Source of the DNA: Tritrichomonas musculus
Lineage: Eukaryota > Parabasalia > Tritrichomonadida > Tritrichomonadidae
NCBI GenBank assembly: GCA_039105265.1
Contig: JAPFFF010000029.1
Coordinates: 372,001-436,000 of the forward strand
Length of the DNA stretch: 64,000 nucleotides
Reading direction: 5' to 3'
The position numbers and the translations under genes were made by a program. The notes beneath the pieces were generated by a model that ran no database searches, was not told the origin of the DNA, and saw only the letters and a list, made by a program, of their open reading frames with translations. Below are positions 1-10,225 of the stretch, piece after piece (position 1 is the stretch's first letter; each line of letters opens with the position of its first letter).

Positions 1-692
1 ATTTGAATTTAAAACAATTATATCCTGCTATATATTGGATTCAAATGTTATTTTTTTATTTTCTTTATTTATATACTATATATAATATATATAAATATAA
101 TAATAATTTAGAAATATTTATTATTCATCAGTGAATTGATGGAAAAAATTTAATACAATTTAAGAAATAATAGAAGATCAAATTTCCTTTTTATTTTTAT
201 TTTATTATATTATAAAAACTTATATAACAACAAAAGTCGACTTAAAAATGAAAAAGAAGAAGAAAATCTTAAAGGAAATTATCCCAAACTTTTTCAAAAA
301 GAATTGAATTTTGGAGCGTTTAAAAAAGAATTTTTCATGTTAAATAAAATAAATATTTATTTATTAATGATTACACTAAATTTAATATGATATTAAAGAT
401 ATAAGTAAACATAAATGATTATCTTTTTTTATGATAATTATAGGATATATTAATATTATTTATTTTAAAGAAAATACATAAATTTCACAAAACTCAACTC
501 AAGAAATTGGATGAAACTTGGTAAACAGAATATGTAGATATCATATAATATTATATATCAAATAGAAGATATTCCTACGTTTTTTTATTTTTTTTGACAA
601 AACTCGTTATTCTGGCCGACCTATAAATAAACAAATAAAATAAATCTCTATTTAATTAAAAATAAAAATATAATAATAATATATAATAATAA
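1..692. other. AT-rich spacer at left edge
   Basis: This stretch is AT-rich with short homopolymer runs. I see no credible ORF, tRNA or terminal-repeat element. It lies downstream of the minus-strand hydrolase gene, so its right end should hold that gene's 3' untranslated region and cleavage site. Confidence 0.5.
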
Positions 693-2720
693 TTATTTTT
701 TTTTGTTTTGTATGAGATTCAAGAATGATGCGGCATGCTCTGGTTTTTGTGTATTAGACATATCTTCTTTACCTAAATTCAATTCAATTCCAAAGTAAGT
801 GGCAATAAATCTGGAGCAAACATTCATCCACTGTTCATTTCTCTCTGAATTATGACCACCAGATAAAATTACAAGTTCTTTAGGTCCTGCATATGCATTA
901 TAAATCTTTTTTGCTTGATCAAAAGGAACGAAATCGTCTTGCGTTGAGTGACCGAGAAGCATTGGAACACGCCAACATAGCTTTGCACTTTCAACAGGTT
1001 GCACATCTTTACAAGTTAGACCAACAGCGTCAAAAACGCTTCTTTTGATGTACCATTGAGCCACGAAGCTTGAAATTGAGCCAAGATTAACAGTGGTGCT
1101 GATGGCATTTAGCATATCTTCAAGTGATGAATATGCAGAATCAACAATAATACCTTTAACCGGAATTCTCAAACTAGGTTTTTTTTTACCATTATTTGAT
1201 GGGTCATCATCTGAAAAAGAACTACTGCTGAAGAGTTGATTTTGGTTTTTAGCAATGAAATTATCATCACTTTCAAGGCGCTGCTGTTGATGAGATTGTG
1301 GTGGCTTTGGTATTTTTGGAGGCTGAGGTGGTTTCTTTATTAGCGGATTATGTGATGGATTTGGGGGCATTGGTGGTTTAGATTGCTTTTTTGGAAGCGG
1401 AGGCGACTGACCTTGAATGCTAATATTAAGATTTGGATTCCGATTCTGGTTCTGAGGAATGCTTGGCAATAATGGAGGTAAAATTGGTCTAATCAATGCA
1501 GGAAGGCTGGCTCGAGATTTGGGCGTGTATAGTCTTGAACTCAATGAAGTTGGACGAGGAAAGTCATTAGATTTACGCTTAACTGATATTCCAGTTTGGC
1601 TTTTTGCTTTGCGTATTTTAGGTTTCAGATCAGAATTATAGTCTGAAAGGGTTGGAATACTTTTTGGATCAATATTTACATGTAAAGTAGTTGAATTTAT
1701 TTTGTTTTCATTTCGTTCTGATGCTAGATTAGATTTTTGAATTATACTTGGAGGCTTTTTGTCTTGCTGAGCGGGATCTAGGGTTAATTGCTCTTCTCTC
1801 TTTTCGGTTTCATTTTCTGTATTTGCATTTAGCTCCGCTGTATTTTCGTGGATTGTATTATTGGAATTTAAAAGTAATGAATCATTAGTTGATGATTGTG
1901 CTGATGATTGAGCTGATGAATCAGCTAATAATATGTTTGGTTTCTTGGCTAAAATTGGTGTTGACTGAAAAAGTGGAGGTTTTGGAGGATTTGGTTTTTC
2001 ATTTTCAGGCATTGTAGTTGAAGGCACCGAGTCCAATTTTTCTGCTGAAAACTGATCGAAATATGTATCACGTTTCATTGAGAATGACTCTGAATGCTTT
2101 CGAACATTAAGGACATCCATACTATTCATTTTTGAATTAGCCAGTAATAACGAATTGGGATTCATTTTATTTTGGCGAAGTTTATGATAATATTGATCAA
2201 CTTCATGTGTTAAAATTGCTGTGGACATGAGGGCACAAGCAGCCCCCATCGATCTTCCCCATAGAATAAATTCTTGAAAATCCATTTCATCGCGTAGAAA
2301 TCGGATAACATCAATAACATCAGTTTTTTCATTTTTACCTAAAGTTACATATTTGCCTCCTGAATTTCCACTTCCTGAAAAATCAAAGCAAAAAACAGAA
2401 ATGCCGTGAGGAGCATAATAAGGAACAATAAATCGTCCTTCTTTTTGAGATCCAATATTTCCATGAAGATAAATTATGCATCTATGCATTTTTTCAGTAT
2501 CGAATTTAATTGATTGGTAAAGAGATCCAACAAGACGCTCTCCACGCCTATTTGGAAATGAAATTGGAATGCGAGGAATTGGCGGCGAATGCATTTCATA
2601 AACAATAAAAGAAATTTGGTTTTCATCATATTGAGCTCGAGGCGGACGAATTACAGCATCAACAGCTTTGCTTAAAGCTTGTGTAAATGACATGTTGTCC
2701 AATGACATAGACCTATTCAT
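693..2720 (-). CDS. Serine alpha/beta hydrolase with a long proline-rich insert
   Basis: The protein has 675 residues and starts at a true ATG (2718-2720). The fold is split. The N-terminal part carries an oxyanion-type strand (IIYLHGNIGSQKEG, about residue 85) and a nucleophile elbow, GRSMGAA (about 155-161). After an insert of more than 300 residues, rich in Pro, Asn and Ser, come the acid region (LLGHSTQDDFVP) and the histidine region (GGHNSER). This order fits the S9/S33-like hydrolases (ABHD17/BEM46 type), which act as esterases or thioesterases; the substrate is unknown. The insert contains PPKPP and KPPxPP runs that could bind SH3/WW-type partners, and it roughly doubles the usual length of about 300. 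No signal peptide is visible. A paralogue lies at 54214-56067. The catalytic class is well supported; the substrate is a guess. Confidence 0.85.
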   Translation of the reverse strand: MNRSMSLDNMSFTQALSKAVDAVIRPPRAQYDENQISFIVYEMHSPPIPRIPISFPNRRGERLVGSLYQSIKFDTEKMHRCIIYLHGNIGSQKEGRFIVPYYAPHGISVFCFDFSGSGNSGGKYVTLGKNEKTDVIDVIRFLRDEMDFQEFILWGRSMGAACALMSTAILTHEVDQYYHKLRQNKMNPNSLLLANSKMNSMDVLNVRKHSESFSMKRDTYFDQFSAEKLDSVPSTTMPENEKPNPPKPPLFQSTPILAKKPNILLADSSAQSSAQSSTNDSLLLNSNNTIHENTAELNANTENETEKREEQLTLDPAQQDKKPPSIIQKSNLASERNENKINSTTLHVNIDPKSIPTLSDYNSDLKPKIRKAKSQTGISVKRKSNDFPRPTSLSSRLYTPKSRASLPALIRPILPPLLPSIPQNQNRNPNLNISIQGQSPPLPKKQSKPPMPPNPSHNPLIKKPPQPPKIPKPPQSHQQQRLESDDNFIAKNQNQLFSSSSFSDDDPSNNGKKKPSLRIPVKGIIVDSAYSSLEDMLNAISTTVNLGSISSFVAQWYIKRSVFDAVGLTCKDVQPVESAKLCWRVPMLLGHSTQDDFVPFDQAKKIYNAYAGPKELVILSGGHNSERNEQWMNVCSRFIATYFGIELNLGKEDMSNTQKPEHAASFLNLIQNKKK

Positions 2721-2758
2721 TTGCTTTTATAATTCTGAAATATTTTTCAATCGTGTTA

Positions 2759-3043
2759 CAGTATAGTAAAAAAATATGAAAACGTAAAAATATTATTCAA
2801 AAAGTTGGAAAACAAGCTTTTTCATAATAAACACTCAATTTTTTTGAGTAAATATTGTTTTATCGTCATTTGAAAAAGTAGCTTTTCCAGCTTTTTGAAT
2901 TTTACGAAAAAGTTCGAAAATCCATTTTTTCAAATGACGATAAAAAGAATTAGCCAAGCAAATTTGGCCTTATTTCTTTGAAAAAGTGTATTTTCCAACT
3001 TTTTTAGTATTTTTTGACGATTTCATATTTTTTTACTATACTG
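2759..3043. mobile_element. 285 bp TA-flanked hairpin MITE (mariner/pogo-like ends)
   Basis: Perfect terminal inverted repeats start CAGTATAGTAAAAAAATATG on the left and mirror it on the right (3021-3043). Both ends are flanked by TA (2757-2758 and 3044-3045), the target duplication of Tc1/mariner/pogo elements. Almost the whole element is an imperfect palindrome: AAAAAGTTGGAAAA and TTTATCGTCATTTGAAAAA both recur inverted around the centre. There is no coding capacity. It sits just upstream of the hydrolase start, so it may affect that promoter. Confidence 0.88.
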
Positions 3044-3055
3044 TAAAATTATTAT

Positions 3056-4500
3056 TTGAAAATAAATAAATCAATTTATAACAACATATATTTGATATAT
3101 ATGAGTTTATTACCATAACTTAATACCTTTTTTTAGAATTTTATATTAAATGATAAGAAAATGCAAATAGCTTCAATGAAATTTTAATGAAATCTTAATG
3201 AAATCAAATAACTTTTTTTTCAGTTTACTTTTTGATTAAATTTCAATTTTTGGTAAATCTATTTTTTTCTCACGACCGTTTATTTTTAATATAAACTCAA
3301 GGTCTTATATTTTTTGCATTATACCTAAATTACTGCAAAAATCTTACCAAAAACCAAGTTTAGAAGATGTCCTTATGCTAACTTGTCCAAGCCATTAACT
3401 ACTAGTTATTATGAAAAATATTCTTAGAAAATATCCAAAAGCCAAGGGTGATATACAAATTTTTGTGTTTAAAATCGATATTAATCACGAAATATACTCG
3501 AATTACTCAAAGATGGCGAATTTTATGATCATTTATATTGATGATATTATTGCCTTATTTGGTAAATCGAAAATTTATACTTTTTTCGACAAACGTTAAC
3601 CATAATAATATATGTTAAAGGCTATTTTTAATGATCTCATAGAATCCGACACACTATCCATAGGTATTCCGACAACTTATATTATGTCTCGGATACAATA
3701 TAATAACAAGATGAATCTTTATCCTTAATGGGGTTTTATCAGTTTTTGTTTTTTGAATATCTTAACAAATACTCAATTTTTAAAATTAAAAATAAGAATT
3801 CATGAAGAATTTTTAACTTTTCTATTCAAATGTCGATATGAAATTGTTCCAAAAAATCAAAGAAGAAGAAGAAAAAAAACGAAATTTATGTTCAATAAAT
3901 ACAATATAGAATGAGAAATTAGTCAACTCATCATAAATAATTAATAAAGAGAAATAATTTGAAATTTTATTGATCAAGTAATGAAAATTTCTTTTCTCTT
4001 TTTTCAGCATGATATATAGTTTTATTAAACATTATACAAAAGCAATGGTTTTAACTTGCGTATAGATTGAAATAATATTTTCATTACCCCAAAATATTTT
4101 GAGTGAAAATTATGGAAAAAAACTAGCAAATAATCTATTAACTTTGACAAAAAACTTAGACTTTGTCGGAGCCTGATTTTTGATTTAGGTCTTTAAAAAA
4201 AAATATAAAATTTTTATTTTTCCATTTTGAATTAAAATGTAAATTTGGTTCCCTAGATCGCGAGATTGATTAGATTGAAATGCTATTTGCCAAAAAATGA
4301 TTTTTTGAAAACTTGTATTTGAAGAGTTATAAACGCCTGAAAAGAAGCTTTTTTGGTGGTGAGGTGCGAAAACGAAAAAAAAGAAAAAGAAAACTCAGAA
4401 ATCCCCACAATTTTTGATAGAACCATCATTTTTTTTGAGAGGCATCATACCTCTTAAAACCGTTTAATTTGTCTTAAATTTATTTAATAAACCTACTAAA
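3056..4500. other. Spacer with no gene seen
   Basis: About 1.4 kb lies between the MITE and the first tandem kinase. Only short ORFs occur (for example a 62-codon one at 3411-3599), with no domain signature. A stretch at about 3612-3729 looks faintly coding but cannot be assigned. The last 60 bases before the ATG at 4501 presumably hold the kinase promoter; I saw no clear TCA+YW initiator there. Confidence 0.4.
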
Positions 4501-5871
4501 ATGAACAATAAATTTCTCGATGAAATTCCACAAGATATGTTTTATGATTTGAAACTTATTGGATCTGGATCATTTTCAGACATATTTTCAGCAACTCATG
4601 TTAAAACAAATACAAAAGTTGCATTAAAAATTTCATTCAAAACAAATAATGAAGAAGAAATGAAAGTTATTGATCAAGAGATAAGTGTAAATAAGACACT
4701 TCATCATCCATTTATATGTAAATTTTTTACGTCATTTGAAACCGAACATTTAAAAATCATTGTTATGGAAATAATTGAAGGAATTACAGCTCTTGATTAT
4801 GTTAATAAAACAGGAGGACTTCAAATTTCTGAGGCTCGGGATATTTTTACTCAATTAATTATTGCAATTGAATACTTACATACTGAAGTTTTCATTACCC
4901 ACCGAGATCTAAAATTGGAAAATATAATGATTGATAATTATGGACATATTCGATTAATTGATTTTGGTTTTAGTTCAATGAATACAATGATGACCACTTG
5001 CTGTGGATCAATTCCATACTGCGCACCAGAAATCTTATCTGGACAAGTATACAACAAGGAATCGGATATTTGGAGTATGGGAATTATATTATATGCTCTT
5101 ATTGATGGAAATTTGCCTTTTTTTCATACCAACATTAAAGTTTTGGCTGAAATCGTATGCAATCGCGATATAACATATTCTCAAAGTTTTGATCCTATTG
5201 TCCAAGATCTGCTGAATAAGATGCTTACAAAAGCTCCAGAACAACGAATTACCATTGAAGAAATTAAACTCCATCCTTTTGTTTCACATGAAAAATTACT
5301 TCAAATCAATTATAAACAACTATTTTTACCATCAATTCCAGCTAAACAATCTTTTCCCCAACTTTATACTTCAGATAACAATCTCCCCCTGATGAATAGA
5401 CCAATTGAAAAGGTTGAATCATCAAATTTCGTTAGATATTCTCCAAATTTAGTATTTGCAGCAAATTTAACTGCTCAAAGAAGAAAAAGCCATTGTGTTA
5501 AATCTTCAAACTTTCCTTTTCTTTTACCACCGCCAAATCACGAAGTACTTCATAATAGGATTACACAAAAAATTGATAACGTTGATCTTCTAATTCAAAA
5601 TAGAAAAAATTTTGATTATTATTTAAATCTTCTTATTGAATCAGCAATTAAGGACAATTCTATTAAGATAGATCATAGTAACCAAGTTCATTTTGCTTGT
5701 AGTCCTCATAAATCTTCAAAAATTCATTTTTCAGTTTTGAATTCAACTTATAACAGAAGAGGTTCCCACAGCCATGCCTTTTTCAATCAAATATCAAAAG
5801 AAACGCCAATTGTTAAACCAGCATCTAATCAAATCCCAATCAACAATAATAATTTTTGCGAAGAACAATAG
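4501..5871 (+). CDS. CAMK-like Ser/Thr protein kinase, tandem copy 1
   Basis: The protein has 456 residues with a complete N-terminal kinase domain (about 16-266). The glycine loop is IGSGSFSDIF (20-29), the ATP-binding Lys is K43 in VALK, the catalytic loop is HRDLKLEN (134-141) and the metal-binding DFG is at 154-156. These are followed by CCGSIPYCAPE and DIWSMGIILYAL. This pattern fits the CAMK/SNF1-like kinases that are abundant in trichomonads. It should be active and cytosolic; the substrate is unknown. The C-terminal 190 residues are Asn/Ser-rich and unassigned. The gene is followed by a close paralogue in the same orientation (6659-7996). The two share long identical DNA tracts in the kinase domain and diverge in the tail. 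Activation-loop Thr/Ser residues (MMTTCCGS) are candidate phosphorylation sites. Confidence 0.93.
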   Translation: MNNKFLDEIPQDMFYDLKLIGSGSFSDIFSATHVKTNTKVALKISFKTNNEEEMKVIDQEISVNKTLHHPFICKFFTSFETEHLKIIVMEIIEGITALDYVNKTGGLQISEARDIFTQLIIAIEYLHTEVFITHRDLKLENIMIDNYGHIRLIDFGFSSMNTMMTTCCGSIPYCAPEILSGQVYNKESDIWSMGIILYALIDGNLPFFHTNIKVLAEIVCNRDITYSQSFDPIVQDLLNKMLTKAPEQRITIEEIKLHPFVSHEKLLQINYKQLFLPSIPAKQSFPQLYTSDNNLPLMNRPIEKVESSNFVRYSPNLVFAANLTAQRRKSHCVKSSNFPFLLPPPNHEVLHNRITQKIDNVDLLIQNRKNFDYYLNLLIESAIKDNSIKIDHSNQVHFACSPHKSSKIHFSVLNSTYNRRGSHSHAFFNQISKETPIVKPASNQIPINNNNFCEEQ

Positions 5872-6658
5872 ATATTTTTTTTTATTATTCCAAAAAATGC
5901 GGATTTAATAAGGGTGCTAAATCGTTCATTATAAAAATGAAGATTTAAATCTTTTCAAACATCAAATTTAATAGAAAATTAAATGGCATATTGCTTAACG
6001 TCAATTGATTGAAATTGCAATTTGCAAATTCTTCAAAATATTTATTCATTCTTTAGGGATGAATTATTATCAATGCCTTAGAACAAATTTATATATTATA
6101 TGCATATAATTTTAATAAATTTTGATAACCGAACATTATTGTATTTTGTTCATCAGGTCTTCGACAATACTAGTACTTTCAATAAAATATTGATATTTTA
6201 CCAAAGAAAACAACTTTTTTTTTTTTTTGATAATTATAATTATATATATGAAACTCTTTCAAATAAAAACATAATGTTGTTAAATCTCATGAAGATAATC
6301 GATATTTCCTCAAAGTTAATAATAAAAAAATAGATGAATTTGTGCGTTATGACACATTTTCGTAAATTTTATTCATTCTATAACGTAAATTTTTTGATGT
6401 TAAGCAATTGAAAAAGTTATACGTTATGTTTTCTATTTTTTGCTTTTTACTATATATATGTAATTTAATCCAATAAATGAAATAAAGAAATTAACGTATT
6501 TATTTTTTATTTTGTTAATTGAAGGATGAATAATAGAAATTATCATTCAAAAATTCAATATATTCTTCGTCAAAACCATTCAAAAAAATAAAGACTATAT
6601 TCAATTTTTGAACAATATTATATTCAATTTTTTTTCATCACATAATTGTCCAATCATT
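5872..6658. other. Spacer between tandem kinases
   Basis: This AT-rich spacer of nearly 800 bp has no credible gene. A 77-codon ORF at 6100-6333 is low-complexity AT sequence. The spacer does not obviously resemble the one upstream of the first kinase, so the duplication or conversion did not carry along recognisable flanking DNA. Confidence 0.45.
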
Positions 6659-7996
6659 ATGGATAATAAGTTAATAGATGAAATTCCACAAGATATGTTT
6701 TATGATTTGAAGCCAATCGGTTCTGGATCATTTTCAGACATATTTTCAGCAACTCATGTTAAAACAAATACAAAAGTTGCATTAAAAATTTCATTCAAAA
6801 CAAATAATGAAAAAGAAATGAAAGTTATTGATCAAGAGATAAGTGTAAATAAGACACTTCATCATCCATTTATATGTAAATTTTTTACGTCATTTGAAAC
6901 CGAACATTTAATAATCATTGTTATGGAAATAATTGAAGGAATTACAGCTCTTGATTATGTTAATAACAGCGGTGGACTTCCAATTTCTGAAGCCAGAAAT
7001 TTATTTACTCAATTAATAATTGCAATTGAATACTTACATACAGAAGCCTGTATAGCACATCGAGATTTAAAATTGGAAAATATAATGATTGATAATTATG
7101 GACATATTCGATTAATTGATTTTGGTTTTAGTTCAATGAATACAATGATGACCACTTGCTGTGGATCAATTCCATACTGCGCACCAGAAATCTTATCTGG
7201 ACAAGTATACAACAAGGAATCGGATATTTGGAGTATGGGAATTATATTATATGCTCTTATTGATGGAAATTTGCCTTTTTTTCATACCAACATTAATTCT
7301 TTGGTTAAAATAATCTGTCAAAATGAAATCAAATACCCTGACACATTTGATTCAGATCTTATAGATTTACTGCAACGTATGCTCTCAAAGGATCCAGAAA
7401 CACGAATTAGAATCGAAGATATCAAAAGACATCCATTCATGATACCTGAGAAACTTCTTCAAATCAATTACAAACAAATATTCTCGCGTTTACAATCATC
7501 TCCATCTAAATCAAATAGTTTGTCAGCAAATAAAGCTTCGCCAAATTTATATAGTGCAAATGATACTGGACAATATATTAATCCAAAAATGACTAAATTT
7601 GCATTCCATTCAAATAATATTTTAAAAAATCGTAAGAAAAATCATTTTCCCAATCTTATTCATATTCATTCAACGAAGCATGCGGAGTTAACTATGTTTA
7701 ATAAAATGCCAAGCCACACGGATAACTTAAATGAGTCTATTTTAAGTAGAAAAAACTTTTCTCTTAACCTAAACATGCTTATTGAATCTTCTCTTTTTGA
7801 TAAACAGCCACTTCAACCAATTTCGATGAACCAGCAAAATATCACCTATATGACTCGTTCCAACGAAAATAATTTACTACATTCAAAAAAGCATGCTCAT
7901 ATTTTATTTAAAAATCCATCCCCCATTTTACAACCGAATGGATTATCTAAATATCATCAAAACTCTAGGAGTACTAACTGTTTTGATAATATATAA
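6659..7996 (+). CDS. CAMK-like Ser/Thr protein kinase, tandem copy 2
   Basis: I start this gene at the ATG at 6659. It reads MDNKLIDEIPQDMFYDLK, collinear with the first residues of copy 1; the upstream in-frame extension has no ATG. The protein has 445 residues. All catalytic motifs are present: GSGSFSDIF, VALK, HRDLKLEN, DFG and CCGSIPYCAPE. With a constant offset of 2158 bases to copy 1, the kinase-domain DNA is nearly identical in blocks (4910-5138 matches 7068-7296 exactly). It then diverges abruptly, so the C-lobe end and the Asn/Ser-rich tail differ. The two kinases therefore probably share catalytic specificity but differ in regulation or targeting. Confidence in the family is high; the pathway is unknown. 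Confidence 0.93.
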   Translation: MDNKLIDEIPQDMFYDLKPIGSGSFSDIFSATHVKTNTKVALKISFKTNNEKEMKVIDQEISVNKTLHHPFICKFFTSFETEHLIIIVMEIIEGITALDYVNNSGGLPISEARNLFTQLIIAIEYLHTEACIAHRDLKLENIMIDNYGHIRLIDFGFSSMNTMMTTCCGSIPYCAPEILSGQVYNKESDIWSMGIILYALIDGNLPFFHTNINSLVKIICQNEIKYPDTFDSDLIDLLQRMLSKDPETRIRIEDIKRHPFMIPEKLLQINYKQIFSRLQSSPSKSNSLSANKASPNLYSANDTGQYINPKMTKFAFHSNNILKNRKKNHFPNLIHIHSTKHAELTMFNKMPSHTDNLNESILSRKNFSLNLNMLIESSLFDKQPLQPISMNQQNITYMTRSNENNLLHSKKHAHILFKNPSPILQPNGLSKYHQNSRSTNCFDNI

Positions 7997-8234
7997 TCTG
8001 TATTGATATTATTATATTAATTTATATATTATTTTATATATTTATTTTATATAAAATAATAATTTTTTTTTAATATTCTTTTTTCTTTTGGGAATTTTTA
8101 AAGAAAAAGTTTTTTTATTGCCCAATTATAAATTTTTAACAGAATTTTAGTTCAATATTACTTAGATAGACTTTCTTATTTTGAGCTTTGTAATTGGACA
8201 AATAAGTATATAAAAAGTTAGTGTTTTATCAAAT

Positions 8235-10091
8235 ATGAAAGGAAAATCTAATCATCAACAACAACACCAGCAACAACATCCAATAAATAAAAGAAGAATA
8301 AGTCAAGCTGTTGCTCCGTCTCTTCAAGTAAATCGTAGAAATCGAAATGAACTCGTTGTTACTTGTTATGGTGCTGGAAGCGAAGTTGGTCGAAGTTGTA
8401 TTCTTGTTGAAATATCTGGAAAAAGAATTCTTCTCGATTGTGGTGTAAATATTGCTACAAATAACCCAGATGAACGTTTACCAAAACTTCCTTCAGGCCA
8501 AATAGCCGTTGATCTTGTTTTAATTTCGCATATTCACAGCGATCACCTTTGCTCACTTCCATATCTTACTGAAAGGCGTGAATGTAATGCTCCAGTATAT
8601 ATGAGTAAAGCTTCACTTCTTTTAGCACCTATAATGCTTGAAGATTTTATCAAAGTTACTGAAAATCCTCCGTTTAACAAAGATCAAATATTTACTTCAA
8701 TTAGAAAAGTAAAAGGTATTGAATTTAATCAACGGATCGAATGTGTACCTGGCATATACGTTCTAGCACTACCAGCTGGACATTTACTTGGCGCAACAGC
8801 TTTTTACGTTTCTTGTGATGGACGATCATTTCTCTATACAGGCGATTTTTCAGGTGCAGCAGATCACCACTTAAGTGGACATCGAATACCTCGACTTTAT
8901 CCAGACTTACTTATTACTGAATCTACTTATGGCAATAAAACAAGAGAACCAATGTATCGCCGTGAAAGATCATTTGTTCAAATGGTACATAGATGCGTTC
9001 TTCAAAAAGGAAAAGTACTTATACCAGTTTTTGCTGTTGGAAGACTTCAAGAAATATTAATGATGCTAGATGATTACTGGACACGTATGCAATGTGATAT
9101 CCCGATTTACTTTTCATCAGGTATGGGGGCTCGTGCCACAGAAGTATACAAAAAATGCATTATGTGGATGAATAGTACTGTTCAAACCAGTTTCTTTGAC
9201 CTAGACAAGCAAAATCTCAATTTTTCACATGTGAAATTATACGATAAAGTTAATTTGGATTCAATTCCATGTGTCATGGTTGCAACAAGCGGAATGTTAA
9301 ACAACGGTCCAGCGTTTGAATTCTTTATAAAGAAAGGTTGGTATAAAGATAGTCGTAATTTGGTCATTTTCCCTGGTTATTGTGGAGAAGAAACACTTGG
9401 ACGAAAGATTCTTGAGCTTCCTGAAGATGGCCATGTCGTTTTTGAGAAATATAATATTGATATCATAGTCAAATGCAAAGTTGAGCGAGTTTCTTTTTCT
9501 GCTCACGCTGATCAATTTGAGATCATGACTATGGCTGAAAGATTGAGTCCGAGGAGTTGCCTTTGCATTCATGGTGATGAAGATTCAGTAAAGACACTAG
9601 CTGAATCAATTCATAATGATTTGGGAATTGATTCAAGAGTCGCAAAAAATTGTGAACCTAAGAAATTTGAAGATGCTAATATGAAAAGAATTCAAATTTC
9701 TAGGAAATGTCTTGATGAGAATAGTCCTAACTTTTTTTCAGGTGTTTTGAAAAATGCATCGAATTTTGGCACAGATGAAAACAGCAGCAACACTTCTTTA
9801 CCAAAAGTTGTACCAATCTCTCAGGCTGCAAGAGAAGTTGGCCTAATAGCACGCAGGCTTCATGTTAAAAGAAGAGTTCAAACTAACGCTTCTTTTATTG
9901 AAGTTTGCAGATTAGTAAAAGACATGAACCTCGTTGATGATGGAGAAACCTTTGAAGAAGAGAAACCAATACAGACAAAATATTTCTTAATTGAATTCAA
10001 GAAAAATGGACTCTTGATTTCATATGAATTAAGGTTCAAATCAAAAGCGAATAAGTTTTGCTGCCTTGTTGCTCAATCGAAAGTTGAATAA
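8235..10091 (+). CDS. Integrator subunit 11-like metallo-beta-lactamase/beta-CASP RNA endonuclease
   Basis: The 618-residue protein resembles INTS11 more than CPSF73. It has GAGSEVGRSCILVEISGK (about 46-63), the zinc motif HIHSDH (99-104), PAGHLLGA, YTGDFS, the beta-CASP motif ITESTYGN, GKVLIPVFAVGRLQE, PIYFSSG, ATSGMLNNG, FPGYCGEETLG, FSAHAD (motif B) and IHGD (motif C). All metal ligands appear present, so it should cleave RNA 3' ends, either in Integrator (snRNA or attenuated transcripts) or in mRNA cleavage. The closest matches I recall (GAGxxVGRSC, PGYC) point to INTS11. The first 35 residues are Gln/His-rich and lie outside the fold. The C-terminal 130 residues look like the usual partner-binding tail. 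The gene converges on the SCYL-like gene with about 134 bases between stops. CPSF73 or an ancestral paralogue is the alternative. Confidence 0.85.
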   Translation: MKGKSNHQQQHQQQHPINKRRISQAVAPSLQVNRRNRNELVVTCYGAGSEVGRSCILVEISGKRILLDCGVNIATNNPDERLPKLPSGQIAVDLVLISHIHSDHLCSLPYLTERRECNAPVYMSKASLLLAPIMLEDFIKVTENPPFNKDQIFTSIRKVKGIEFNQRIECVPGIYVLALPAGHLLGATAFYVSCDGRSFLYTGDFSGAADHHLSGHRIPRLYPDLLITESTYGNKTREPMYRRERSFVQMVHRCVLQKGKVLIPVFAVGRLQEILMMLDDYWTRMQCDIPIYFSSGMGARATEVYKKCIMWMNSTVQTSFFDLDKQNLNFSHVKLYDKVNLDSIPCVMVATSGMLNNGPAFEFFIKKGWYKDSRNLVIFPGYCGEETLGRKILELPEDGHVVFEKYNIDIIVKCKVERVSFSAHADQFEIMTMAERLSPRSCLCIHGDEDSVKTLAESIHNDLGIDSRVAKNCEPKKFEDANMKRIQISRKCLDENSPNFFSGVLKNASNFGTDENSSNTSLPKVVPISQAAREVGLIARRLHVKRRVQTNASFIEVCRLVKDMNLVDDGETFEEEKPIQTKYFLIEFKKNGLLISYELRFKSKANKFCCLVAQSKVE

Positions 10092-10225
10092 TAATATTAT
10101 TTATTATATTAATTTGTTTGTTTGTTAATAATAAAAAAAAATAATAAATATTAATCTTAAAACACAATTGACATATTTTACTAATAAATTATCAACATTT
10201 TTAACATATTATAATTTTTTTTTTC

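Noticed and set aside
3411-3599. 62-codon ORF with IYIDDII, resembling the YxDD box of reverse transcriptases
   Set aside because: No other reverse-transcriptase motif lies nearby and the rest of the sequence is unlike the family; chance in AT-rich DNA.
4501-7996. Assembly duplication as the cause of the tandem kinases
   Set aside because: Tails and spacers differ strongly and both ORFs are intact, so they are two real genes.
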